From the IMG/VR virus record IMGVR_UViG_3300009421_000015, positions 1 through 21,755 of that record: a DNA stretch of 21,755 nucleotides; one strand, 5' to 3'. Numbering within the stretch: the first letter of the stretch is position 1; the number at the start of each line of letters is the position of its first letter. Positions 1 to 6,995 of this stretch are shown in pieces. A program made the translations under genes and the position numbers. The notes below the pieces were generated by a model. The model was not told the origin of the DNA, searched no databases, and saw only the letters and a list, made by a program, of their open reading frames with translations. Origin of the DNA: a virus.

Positions 1-852
1 GCCGCTCGCGATCGTCACTATCGACCCGTCCGGATATTCCGCCGTGTAGCCGCTGCTGTCCGTCGTGTCGATGCGATGTGTGAGCGAGTCGGTCACCGTG
101 AACGCGAGGACGAGATCCGCCTCCGGCTCCGGCGCGGCAGCCTCTCGCGCTGCTGCACCGGCCACGAACCAGCTGTCCACGCCGGTCACGATGCAGCTTC
201 CCGCCTCGCCATCGGCAAAGACGAGATCGCCTGCGATGCTCAAGCCGCTTCCCGACAAAGTTGAGTCGCCGTAGAAGAGGAGATCAACCCGCCGCCCAAC
301 GTCCGATGCAGTGACGCTCGGAAGCGTCACGTCAGCATCGACCTGCACGTACTGATCGAGATGCGTCGCGAGCGACACCGAGAGCGCCGATCCGCGCTCG
401 TCGATGACGCTTGGGCGAGGCGTCAGAGCGTCAAGAACGTCTTCGGAAACGCCAACATCGGGCGACGGGAAGTGATACGCGATGTCGCCCCAAAAAAAGC
501 CATTGCCCGACCTGACCGAGACTTGGGTGACGAGGACATTCGTGCCCGAGATGACGTAGCCGTCCGACTCGCCGTCGATAGTCGCGAGAAGATGCACAGG
601 CGCAATACCGTATTTCGCTATCCACCGTCGCTGCCCCTCTCTGATGGGCGCCTCGGCTAGTACCTGCCGGATGCCGTACGCCGCATCCCCGTCATAGTCA
701 ATCGTCGCGTTCGGGGCGATAGGGTCGAGCCGGAGCACCACGCTCTGTTGCCCCGCCGGGATGAGCGTCGGCAGGGTCTCGACGATAAGCGTCTGCTCGG
801 GCGTCGCGACACCGCCCCCCGTGCCGGGCTCGTCGAAGCTCAGAATCGCCAT
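1..852 (-). CDS. Large virion-associated protein candidate, 3' end beyond the window
   Basis: An uninterrupted reading frame of 284 codons starts at ATG 852 and runs off the left edge without a stop. It begins MAILSFDEPGTGGG. An in-frame TGA lies ten codons upstream, with no alternative start between, so the ATG at 852 is the only credible start. The Shine-Dalgarno is weak (AGAG about 8 bases before the ATG). I do not recognise a family. Visible features are alternating beta-rich hydrophobic segments, an aromatic patch (GNGFFWGDIAYHF near residue 125), many Gly, Asp, Val and Thr residues, an Ala/Glu/Pro-rich linker near residue 235, and no membrane segment. This composition suits a phage tail fibre, spike or other surface protein, which is inference only. 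It is divergent from the lipoprotein gene at 948 across 95 bases and separated from the main minus-strand operon by two plus-strand genes. Confidence 0.75.
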   Translation of the reverse strand, partial: MAILSFDEPGTGGGVATPEQTLIVETLPTLIPAGQQSVVLRLDPIAPNATIDYDGDAAYGIRQVLAEAPIREGQRRWIAKYGIAPVHLLATIDGESDGYVISGTNVLVTQVSVRSGNGFFWGDIAYHFPSPDVGVSEDVLDALTPRPSVIDERGSALSVSLATHLDQYVQVDADVTLPSVTASDVGRRVDLLFYGDSTLSGSGLSIAGDLVFADGEAGSCIVTGVDSWFVAGAAAREAAAPEPEADLVLAFTVTDSLTHRIDTTDSSGYTAEYPDGSIVTIASG

Positions 853-906
853 TGCGTCACTCTGCCGGCGCTCTGTACGTCAGCCATACGTCTGTTTCTC
901 CATGGA

Positions 907-918
907 ATCGGGTACGCT
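907..918 (+). promoter_or_regulatory. Shared 12-base motif upstream of the lipoprotein gene, promoter candidate
   Basis: The sequence ATCGGGTACGCT lies with its TACGCT part 35 bases before the ATG at 948. A close copy (10 of 12 bases) lies 36 bases before the next plus-strand gene. TACGCT keeps the TA...T pattern of a sigma-70 -10 box. No good -35 box is visible; a TGTT sits about 14 bases upstream of the motif. It could be a host-type promoter or a phage-specific one. Confidence 0.35.
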
Positions 919-947
919 CGAGAGCTAAGCCCACGCGAGAGCCCCGC

Positions 948-1391
948 ATGCGAACCCTCGTCTGTCTGTCTGTCCTGCTCACCGCCTGCTCGTCCGGCGG
1001 GGATTCAGTCGAGCATGTCGCCGATAGCGCACCACAGCGCCCGCCGGTGATTGACGAGATACCGGTCCTCGCTGACCCGAACGCGCCGCTTCGAGGCAAT
1101 GCCACGGTGCAACCGGGCATCGACTCGCGAATCGCGTTCGTCGGCTACAAAATGGTCGAGCGGGGCGGTGAGGCAGGTGTCGTTATCGACTTGTACAACC
1201 GTGCCGACTTCGACATCACCGAAGCGACGTGCGAGGTCACCGCGTCCGCGAGCGGCACCGTCCTCGCGCGCTCCATCGCCGAGTGGACGGGCGGAGTGGC
1301 AGCGGGTGAGTACGCCCCTGCTGTCGCCTACTTCCCGAACGTCGGCCCTGGAGTCGCTGACCGCGTCGAGTGGCTGTGTGCGGTCAGCTAG
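948..1391 (+). CDS. Outer-membrane lipoprotein candidate with FxLYD-like Ig fold
   Basis: This 147-residue protein begins MRTLVCLSVLLTACSSGG. That is a short signal peptide ending in lipobox L11-T12-A13-C14, so Cys14 would be lipidated. Ser at +2 (no Asp) favours outer-membrane sorting in Gram-negative bacteria. After a flexible linker (about 17-60), residues about 63-147 look like one beta-sandwich: a GVVIDLYNRADFDI stretch, then a Gly turn, then a GEYAPAVAYF stretch. This recalls FxLYD-type immunoglobulin-like domains. Two cysteines near 99 and 145 could form a disulfide. The frame is open upstream to 852, but only the start at 948 puts the signal peptide first; GAGAG precedes it by about 7 bases. 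It is one of two plus-strand genes among minus-strand virion genes. Phage lipoproteins often block superinfection or act as outer spanins; 147 residues and the single folded domain fit exclusion better. The role is inferred. Confidence 0.75.
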   Translation: MRTLVCLSVLLTACSSGGDSVEHVADSAPQRPPVIDEIPVLADPNAPLRGNATVQPGIDSRIAFVGYKMVERGGEAGVVIDLYNRADFDITEATCEVTASASGTVLARSIAEWTGGVAAGEYAPAVAYFPNVGPGVADRVEWLCAVS

Positions 1392-1439
1392 TTCGCCTTT
1401 CGGCTAGGAAGCGACCCTCGTCATGTTCGGGCACTGCCG

Positions 1440-1451
1440 ATCGCGTACTCT
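1440..1451 (+). promoter_or_regulatory. Second copy of the 12-base motif upstream of the small membrane gene
   Basis: ATCGCGTACTCT lies in the 90-base gap between the two plus-strand genes, with TACTCT 36 bases before the ATG at 1482. It matches the copy at 907-918 at 10 of 12 positions. The equal spacing to the two starts argues that it is functional, most simply as a -10 region, giving each gene its own promoter. No convincing -35 box is seen. Confidence 0.35.
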
Positions 1452-1481
1452 GTTCTGAACACACTCGGAACCTGACACCTC

Positions 1482-1754
1482 ATGCGCCGTGCCCTCACCT
1501 TCGAAACGCTGTGGAACTCCGCGCCTTGTCAAGCGCTTTGTATTGCGCTGGCCGGCGCGCTTGGCAGCGTGGCAATCTACAGCGACCTTGCTGCGGGCCG
1601 AATCGGCGTCAATGCCCTGTGCGGCGCGGCCATTGTCATCGGTCTCGTGCTCGCCGCCTTAAAGGACGCCTTGACCGGCGCTAGCGGTTGCGCGTCTCCG
1701 CTTGAGACGACTGCAGTACGGCCGTCGTCGAGATCGGGTCAACACGACGCTTAG
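1482..1754 (+). CDS. Small two-helix membrane protein, holin candidate
   Basis: This 90-residue protein has two predicted membrane helices, about residues 17-34 (Cys/Ala/Leu/Gly-rich) and 43-61 (VNALCGAAIVIGLVLAALK), joined by a short loop containing Asp35 and Arg40. A polar 25-residue tail rich in Ser and Arg follows. Length and two-helix topology are those of class II holins, which form lesions in the inner membrane at lysis, but many small phage membrane proteins look like this and no endolysin gene is in view. The Shine-Dalgarno is poor (GGA about 13 bases before ATG). Its last 74 bases overlap, tail-to-tail, the 3' end of the ejection protein gene on the other strand. Its tail is therefore constrained by that gene, and the two messages are complementary there. 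Confidence 0.6.
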   Translation: MRRALTFETLWNSAPCQALCIALAGALGSVAIYSDLAAGRIGVNALCGAAIVIGLVLAALKDALTGASGCASPLETTAVRPSSRSGQHDA

Positions 1755-3951
1755 GCGCACTAAGTGCGCGGCTGCTCTGATACTTCTGGATGACGTTGTG
1801 CAGCATGTCCGATAGCTGCGGAACATGACTCAGCTTTCCGTGGTCAAGTGATCGCAGAATCATTCGCGCCGAGCCCGAAGGGTTGCCGGTGCCAGCGTTG
1901 TCCAACGTTGCCTCGATCGCGCGCCCGAACTGCCGAAGTCCGGCGCGCTCTTGCTCGGTGAAAATCTCTCTAACGAGAGACGAGCCCCGTCCGGCATTGG
2001 CTCGCTTGAGCGCGGATACCAGCGTCCCCGGACCCTTGGTCTCGGTCGTCGTTCCCGATTTCGCGATGGTCAACAGCGCCATCTCACGGAACGAGTTCCA
2101 CGCGTCCGAACCCTCGCCGACCGCTTGGCGATACTGCTTCGCGACACTCGCCGCATCATCTGACAGCCCCGTCGTTCCTATCATTCGCCTGATGACTCGC
2201 TCAGGAGACATGCTGTCCTTGATCTCAAGAAGTTCATTCACCGCCTTGCCGGCTCGACTGTCTCGATCGAACTTCGCGCCCTGCTCGGCCCTGAGTGAGC
2301 GGGCATTCTTGATTACATCTAGTATTTCGTCATCGCCTTCGTACAGCCCTTGCCGGAAGGCGCGGTCAAGCTCCTCGTCATATGCCTTCTTGATCTGCGT
2401 GATTAGCGCCTTGTCGGTCTTGTTCCCACCCGTGATCTTGCCAAAGTTCTGATTGATGATGCGCCGCTGGCGTTCAACCAGTTTGAACCGGGTTGAAGGC
2501 GGAGCCCCTTCCTCGGCCCGCTCGCTGAACCGCTTCAGGGACTCAAGCGTCTTTCGTCCGGCCGGCGTGAGTTCGTCGACTTCGATGTCTCCCGCCGCCA
2601 GTCTCCTCTGAATCCTTCCGTGCAGTCCCGTAATCGAATCGCCGATCAGGCTAGCGTCAAGGCTGTCTGCCTGTGAATACGCCTCGTCGACCCTGCGCCC
2701 TAACGCCTCGTTCGCGTCCTGTGCACCGACCTTCACGCGCTCGGCAGCCTCCATCACGTTCTCGGATGCGTTCCCGCCGGTGATGCGGTCCTGTGCCTCG
2801 CCAATGCGAGCGTTGATTGCGTCATCGTTCTTTGCCTGAAGATCGCGCAACCTTTGCCCTTTCTGCTCGGGCATCGACTTCAGCTCTTCTTCGAGCGATA
2901 GCTGTTTGAACTTCGCCGCACGCTGCGCCTCCGTGCCGTCCGGCATCATCTGCCCTCGTGTGAGCTTGAGCCCGAACGCTTCGGCCGCCGCCGCTTCCGG
3001 CGTGATCTCGTCGCCCGACTCGATCAGCCGCCGGCCCATTGTGCGAAGCTGCTCACGGGACATGTCTCCGGCGCCGCCGGATTCTCTGAGCGCAACTCGT
3101 GCCACGCGCTCGGCCTGCTCCGGCGTCGGCTTTCTGCCCCTCAGCGCCTTCACGAGCCGCCCGGCCGCTGGCGCGAGTAACGCCTCTCCAGCGCCGCCGA
3201 TAATCCCCGCCGTGACCGCTTGACCTGCATCGACTTCGTCCTTGCCGCCAGCCGCTTTTACAGCCTCTTGCATAGCCACGTCCGTGCCTGCGTTGAGCGT
3301 CGCTCCGGCGGCAAGGCGTTGCCCGAACCGCCCGAGCGACGAGGCCGCGCGCCCCGCTCCGGCGGCAATCTTCCCTGCCGGGACGAAAGCGGCAGCCTTG
3401 CCGAAGAAGCGGTAGGCGTCTTCGGGGTCTAGACCGGGCTGATTGACATAGGCTAGAGGCTTTCCCCCTTCGTCAAGCACGACGGCGTTGCCGTTCTCGT
3501 CTTGGCCCTCGGAATACTGCGGGTACTGCTCGAGAACGGCCCGCATGTACTCCTCGTCGCTGCCCATCATGGACGCCGCGCCGACCGACATGCTGTTGCC
3601 GAGCCCCGCTTGAGTGATATTCGGAAGCTCTAGCGTAGCGTCTCCTTGGAATGCCCCGGCAATCTTCTGCCCTGTCCGCTCGAGCCAGTTGCCCCCGGCA
3701 TCCCCCGCCGCGTCCGCGCCTTCGGCACCTGCGCCAATCATGGCCGCCCCAGCGTTCGCGATGCCAGTACCGGCGCGATCTAGGATGTTCCCCTCGCTAG
3801 GGCTTGGCGTACCGAGAAACTTGGAGTCGAAATCTGCCCTGTCGATGCGCCCAGCGTAGTGCTTTTCGTACAGCTTCGTCGCGAGAGTTGCGTCGTCGAT
3901 GGAGTCGTACTCGGGGTATTTAGCCCGAAAGGACGTGATGGTCTCAGCCAT
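1681..3951 (-). CDS. DNA-ejection / internal virion protein candidate, 756 residues
   Basis: The N-terminus (residues about 1-48) has the pattern FRAKYPEYDSIDDATLATKL followed by a DFDSKFLG motif. I know this short module from the front of large podovirus internal virion or ejection proteins. Two Gly/Ala-rich, weakly hydrophobic stretches follow (about 55-78 and 185-265) that could insert in membrane. A long charged, mostly helical region rich in Arg, Glu and Ala then runs from about 275 to the end. No lytic transglycosylase motif was recognised. It is the last gene of the minus-strand virion operon, where T7-like phages encode gp15 and gp16. The ATG shares one base with the preceding stop (TGATG), so translation is probably coupled. 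The stop lies inside the convergent gene 1482-1754. The role as an injected protein forming the DNA conduit is inferred from module and position. Confidence 0.75.
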   Translation of the reverse strand: MAETITSFRAKYPEYDSIDDATLATKLYEKHYAGRIDRADFDSKFLGTPSPSEGNILDRAGTGIANAGAAMIGAGAEGADAAGDAGGNWLERTGQKIAGAFQGDATLELPNITQAGLGNSMSVGAASMMGSDEEYMRAVLEQYPQYSEGQDENGNAVVLDEGGKPLAYVNQPGLDPEDAYRFFGKAAAFVPAGKIAAGAGRAASSLGRFGQRLAAGATLNAGTDVAMQEAVKAAGGKDEVDAGQAVTAGIIGGAGEALLAPAAGRLVKALRGRKPTPEQAERVARVALRESGGAGDMSREQLRTMGRRLIESGDEITPEAAAAEAFGLKLTRGQMMPDGTEAQRAAKFKQLSLEEELKSMPEQKGQRLRDLQAKNDDAINARIGEAQDRITGGNASENVMEAAERVKVGAQDANEALGRRVDEAYSQADSLDASLIGDSITGLHGRIQRRLAAGDIEVDELTPAGRKTLESLKRFSERAEEGAPPSTRFKLVERQRRIINQNFGKITGGNKTDKALITQIKKAYDEELDRAFRQGLYEGDDEILDVIKNARSLRAEQGAKFDRDSRAGKAVNELLEIKDSMSPERVIRRMIGTTGLSDDAASVAKQYRQAVGEGSDAWNSFREMALLTIAKSGTTTETKGPGTLVSALKRANAGRGSSLVREIFTEQERAGLRQFGRAIEATLDNAGTGNPSGSARMILRSLDHGKLSHVPQLSDMLHNVIQKYQSSRALSAPKRRVDPISTTAVLQSSQAETRNR

Positions 3952-4931
3952 CAGTCGAATAGCCCAAGCGGGTCGCCAGCACTGACGGCCTGTCCCGCGT
4001 TCTCGGCCGCTGTGATGTCTCGCCGTGACGTTTCGCCAATCGGCCTCATCCCCACCGGCGACACCCAGTCTTGCAATCCGGGTGCAACGTTTCTAGCGCG
4101 CTGGTCATCAAGATGACTCTGCATGGAAAGATAGTTTTCACGCGCTAGCTCGATGTACTTTCTATTCAGGCCGTTGATAATCGCATTGGCCCTCGGGTCT
4201 TTATCGTAGCTCGGGAGTGATTCGCGATACAGAATCATGTCCTGATCCGTCTGCGGCCCGGCCATGCTCTCCATGATGCCTATGACCATCGGAACCTGAG
4301 CCCCGTTGAATGCTTGCCGTGCGGCGGCGGCATCGGTGCCTAACAGCTCTCCAACCTTCGCGAAGTAGTCCTCGACCCTTCCGGTCTTAAACTCCTCCCC
4401 GATGCTCTCCATCACGTCAAGAGATGCCTCCATTCGGGCGATACCGTTGAATTTCGTCTTGGCCTCTTGGTACATCTCACGATCGGCGACGGCAAGCCCC
4501 TTGGCGAACTCGTCCGCATACGTGTCGGCTGAGTCTTCCGCGCGCGACGCTGGATTGTGCTTGCCTTCATGCTCGATCAGGCTGCGCTGACCCTCCAGCT
4601 TCCGAGCATCCCGCGCCAAAGTCAGCCGCGCGTCCCGCTCTGCCCGACGATCGTTCTCCGCGTTCGCCGCCGCCGTCTTAGCCGCCGCCGCTTCCGCCTT
4701 CCGTTCGGCCATGACGCCACTGACTGCATAGCCCTCGTGCCGCACGCCGTCCTGATACGCGCGCTCGTCGACAATTTCAGCTTGACGGTATTGCTGCATC
4801 CGCGCCTCGCGCTTTTGCTGCACGTCGTCCGTGAGCCTGAGCATCGCTTTCTGCTGCTCGTGCTGGCCCCACTGCTGACCCGCCTGAGCAAGCCCCTGCC
4901 CGAGCCCTCTCAACGCCCCTTCCCAGTCCAT
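3951..4931 (-). CDS. Coiled-coil virion protein, internal/ejection protein candidate
   Basis: I place the start at ATG 4931, giving 326 residues beginning MDWEGALRGLGQG. GGAGG lies 10 bases upstream, inside the end of the preceding gene, whose TAG ends two bases before the ATG. An upstream TTG at 4961 is open but has no advantage. Residues about 1-60 are Gln/Gly-rich. Residues about 60-125 are a strongly charged Ala/Glu/Arg helix, surely coiled coil. Residues about 140-290 look like a compact helical domain, and the tail ends in DPLGLFD. No enzyme motif is seen. Position just before the 756-residue protein and the Gln-rich helical start suit an internal virion or ejection protein (the T7 gp15 position), but the sequence itself does not name a family. 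Confidence 0.7.
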   Translation of the reverse strand: MDWEGALRGLGQGLAQAGQQWGQHEQQKAMLRLTDDVQQKREARMQQYRQAEIVDERAYQDGVRHEGYAVSGVMAERKAEAAAAKTAAANAENDRRAERDARLTLARDARKLEGQRSLIEHEGKHNPASRAEDSADTYADEFAKGLAVADREMYQEAKTKFNGIARMEASLDVMESIGEEFKTGRVEDYFAKVGELLGTDAAAARQAFNGAQVPMVIGIMESMAGPQTDQDMILYRESLPSYDKDPRANAIINGLNRKYIELARENYLSMQSHLDDQRARNVAPGLQDWVSPVGMRPIGETSRRDITAAENAGQAVSAGDPLGLFD

Positions 4932-4933
4932 CG

Positions 4934-5686
4934 CTATGCCGCCTCCGCTGTCACGACCCAATCACTCGACACCCAATCCTCCGTCACCCATGCGCGCACG
5001 ACGTTGTCCCCGTGCCACGCGAGCGGCGTCACGACGCGGTTCCCCTCGTCCGTTGCGATGTACAGCTCGTCCGCGTGGTCAGCAGGGACCGCGAGCGCGA
5101 GCGCCCCGTCGATACCGAGCGCCTGCCACCCGGAGCTGCCGTAGCTCAGTGAGCGGTACACGTCGCCGTTCGCCGTACGCGCGTACACCATGTCGAGCCC
5201 CGCAACAACCTCTCGCACGGCGCCGAGCTTTGGATATTCGTGCCAGCCGCCGGCAAAAAGCCGCACGAGTATCCGCCCGTCTTCGGTGAGCGCGTGCAGC
5301 ATCGTCTCGTCATGGTCAATCTGCACAAGGCGCGTTGCCACCGGCGCGCTTGCCAGCAGCCCGAAAACCTGGCCCGAGTAGGGGCGATGCAATACGTTCG
5401 TCGCGAGCGCCTGTAGGTACTCGTCGCTCGTCGAAAGCCACGTCACGCCACCGGGGCTCTGCATGAGCGACCAGCGCGCGTTCGTTGCGATGAGACGGCG
5501 ATAGATTCGCCCCGTATCGCTCAGTGCGTAGAGCGTCGTGCGGGAGCAGGCGAGCTGCACAGCAGGCTCGGGCGGGCTCTCGAGCGGAGCGACAATCGTA
5601 CTCGGCGAGACGCGGAGGTATTGCGTGATGGCGCCGTCGTCGAGTCGGTAAATGTGATTGAGCGAGACGGCGAGGGATGTGCTCAC
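4934..5686 (-). CDS. Six-repeat, tectonin-like beta-propeller virion protein
   Basis: The real gene starts at GTG 5686, overlapping the previous stop as GTGA, for 250 residues. The longer open frame upstream is Arg-rich noise antisense in character. Six repeats with consensus hYALTxDGxIYRxL begin near residues 11, 52, 91, 129, 167 and 208, a spacing of 38-41. A Trp-containing strand (GWHEY, GWQAL) comes ahead of several of them, followed by a turn like GAVREVVAG. This is the pattern of tectonin-type beta-propeller repeats (W..l.g.l..i..g...vya...dG.iyr). Such propellers often bind sugars or lipopolysaccharide, so a host-surface or tail-appendage role is plausible. The C-terminus (WVTEDWVSSDWVV) repeats a Trp-Val pattern. 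It lies between a tail-appendage-like gene and ejection protein candidates. The fold is a confident inference; ligand and virion location are not known. Confidence 0.75.
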   Translation of the reverse strand: MSTSLAVSLNHIYRLDDGAITQYLRVSPSTIVAPLESPPEPAVQLACSRTTLYALSDTGRIYRRLIATNARWSLMQSPGGVTWLSTSDEYLQALATNVLHRPYSGQVFGLLASAPVATRLVQIDHDETMLHALTEDGRILVRLFAGGWHEYPKLGAVREVVAGLDMVYARTANGDVYRSLSYGSSGWQALGIDGALALAVPADHADELYIATDEGNRVVTPLAWHGDNVVRAWVTEDWVSSDWVVTAEAA

Positions 5687-6324
5687 GTGCCGACGCGCCA
5701 CTTTCCGGAGATACGGATGAACGTCGCCTCTTTGTGCGGCGTGTTCAAACGCGCTTCGGGGCGCTCGACCAGCGTACCGAGCGCTGCATCGTAGCCGACT
5801 ATCGTGCCGGAGGCGGCCACGGTGACGATGACGAGCGCATTGCCACGCCGTAGCGCCACCTCGCTCCCCTCGTCGGCACTTGCCGGGAGCACGAGCGTCA
5901 CCGGGGACGCATTCATCATCCAGTGCCGGACCGGGAGAGTGTCGAGCGCCCCGCCGAGTGCGCGGACCGTGTACGGGGCGAGCCCACCGCCCGTGCCCGT
6001 CTCGAGAACGGGCGCGGCGACCTCGAGCCACTGCCCTGCGTACTTGACGAAGCGGTGCTCGCCGCCGGGCGTGTATACGGGGTTCGTCGTGCCGTCGACC
6101 GTGCCGACGAGTGTCGCCGTGCCGGACTCGACCGTGAGCGAGAACAGTGTGCCGCTCGTCGGGAGGCCATGCCGGAGATTGCTCGCTGGCTGATAGTACG
6201 TCCCCCCGCCGTGGAGCTGCGTGTCGACGGTGAGTACCGTGACGCCGGAGAGGAAATCAAGGGACTCGTCCGCTTGGTCGGCTGTGAGCGGACCGGCATT
6301 GTCACGGCGAAGGTGAACGCGCAT
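5683..6324 (-). CDS. Tail-appendage-like structural protein
   Basis: This 213-residue protein starts MRVHLRRDNAGPLTADQADE; the motif with PLTADQ followed by an Asp/Phe/Leu helix (ESLDFL) is typical of the first helix of phage tail-fibre and fibre-like proteins. The remainder is beta-rich and Gly/Thr/Val-rich, without membrane or enzyme motifs. The sequence GGEHRFVKYAGQWLEV (about 88-103) and the end ATFIRISGKWRVGT look like two copies of a beta-hairpin of type RFVKYxGxW / TFIRIxGKW, common in fibre tips and adaptor domains. The ATG at 6324 begins two bases after the previous stop (TAG, 6329-6327). The downstream propeller gene begins inside its stop codon (GTGA), so the two are probably made together and may interact. 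Function is inferred. Confidence 0.7.
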   Translation of the reverse strand: MRVHLRRDNAGPLTADQADESLDFLSGVTVLTVDTQLHGGGTYYQPASNLRHGLPTSGTLFSLTVESGTATLVGTVDGTTNPVYTPGGEHRFVKYAGQWLEVAAPVLETGTGGGLAPYTVRALGGALDTLPVRHWMMNASPVTLVLPASADEGSEVALRRGNALVIVTVAASGTIVGYDAALGTLVERPEARLNTPHKEATFIRISGKWRVGT

Positions 6325-6326
6325 GG

Positions 6327-6995
6327 CTACGCGGCTCTCCCGATAAATCCGCCCTGAGCGGGAGGCGGTGGTGCGACAGGGGCTTGCCCGCCGGCACGGG
6401 CGGCAATCGCGCCCCCTTGCTCATGCGCTTCGGGCGGCATCTCGGCTGCCATCGCCTGCATGTCCTCGGCAACATCGGGGTACTGCTGCGCTATCTGACT
6501 GAGCGACATGGCAACGAAGTCGTCGATGTCGTCCTGACTTTTTATTGAGCCCCTTGCTCGCCCGATAGCCGCCACGTCCTCGATGACGGCCTCCGTCGCA
6601 TCCACCGCCTTGTCGGGGTCGATGGCCTGTCCCTGCGCTTCATACTCTTGCCGTAGCAGGGAGTAGATGGTCACAAGGGCTTGTGCCGCGCCTTGCGGCC
6701 CCTGCGAAATCATCTCGTCGAAAGCGGGTCCGGACTGCTCGTCGTGGAGAAGAAGGAGGGCGTTGTTCGCAACATCGTTAACGTCGTTCATGCCCGGCTG
6801 GGGCTGCTGAGGCCCCTGGGGAGCGGCTGGCGGCATGCCCTGAGGGGGCGGCGCTTGAGGAGCAGCCTGGGGAGGAGGGGCGCCGCCCTGGGGCGCAGTC
6901 GGGAGCGGCCCCATCGGCTTCATCGGCTGCGCGGCCGGCAAATCACCACCGCCTCGGAGGCCGTGCGATTTCAGGAACCCGCCACCGGCCTTCAC
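6327..6995 (-). CDS. Pro/Gln-rich virion protein with helical C-terminal domain
   Basis: The best start is GTG 6995: GGGAG lies about 10 bases upstream and the GTG overlaps the previous stop as GTGA. The ATG at 7010 has no ribosome site in front. The product is then 222 residues. Residues about 20-70 are almost only Pro, Gln, Gly, Ala and Met (low-complexity linker). Residues about 70-195 form a helical acidic domain (repeated DD, AxxAI, QQYPDVAEDM). The end is again Pro/Gly/Ala-rich, finishing PPPPAQGGFIGRAA. No family recognised. It follows the Gly/Ala-rich gene with which it is translationally coupled and sits in the ejection/tail module, so a structural or assembly role is likely. Confidence 0.65.
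   Translation of the reverse strand: MKAGGGFLKSHGLRGGGDLPAAQPMKPMGPLPTAPQGGAPPPQAAPQAPPPQGMPPAAPQGPQQPQPGMNDVNDVANNALLLLHDEQSGPAFDEMISQGPQGAAQALVTIYSLLRQEYEAQGQAIDPDKAVDATEAVIEDVAAIGRARGSIKSQDDIDDFVAMSLSQIAQQYPDVAEDMQAMAAEMPPEAHEQGGAIAARAGGQAPVAPPPPAQGGFIGRAA

Noticed and set aside
1392-1410. GCC-TTTC-GGC hairpin after the lipoprotein stop as a terminator
   Set aside because: Only three base pairs and no U-run.
1655-1685. Terminator for the minus-strand operon beyond 1681
   Set aside because: Only a four-pair AAGG/CCTT stem is visible and no U-run; I cannot support a terminator here.
5687-6031. Longer N-terminus of the propeller protein
   Set aside because: The extra 115 residues are mostly Arg, Gly, His and Ala and overlap the fibre-like gene throughout; the first propeller repeat begins right after GTG 5686.
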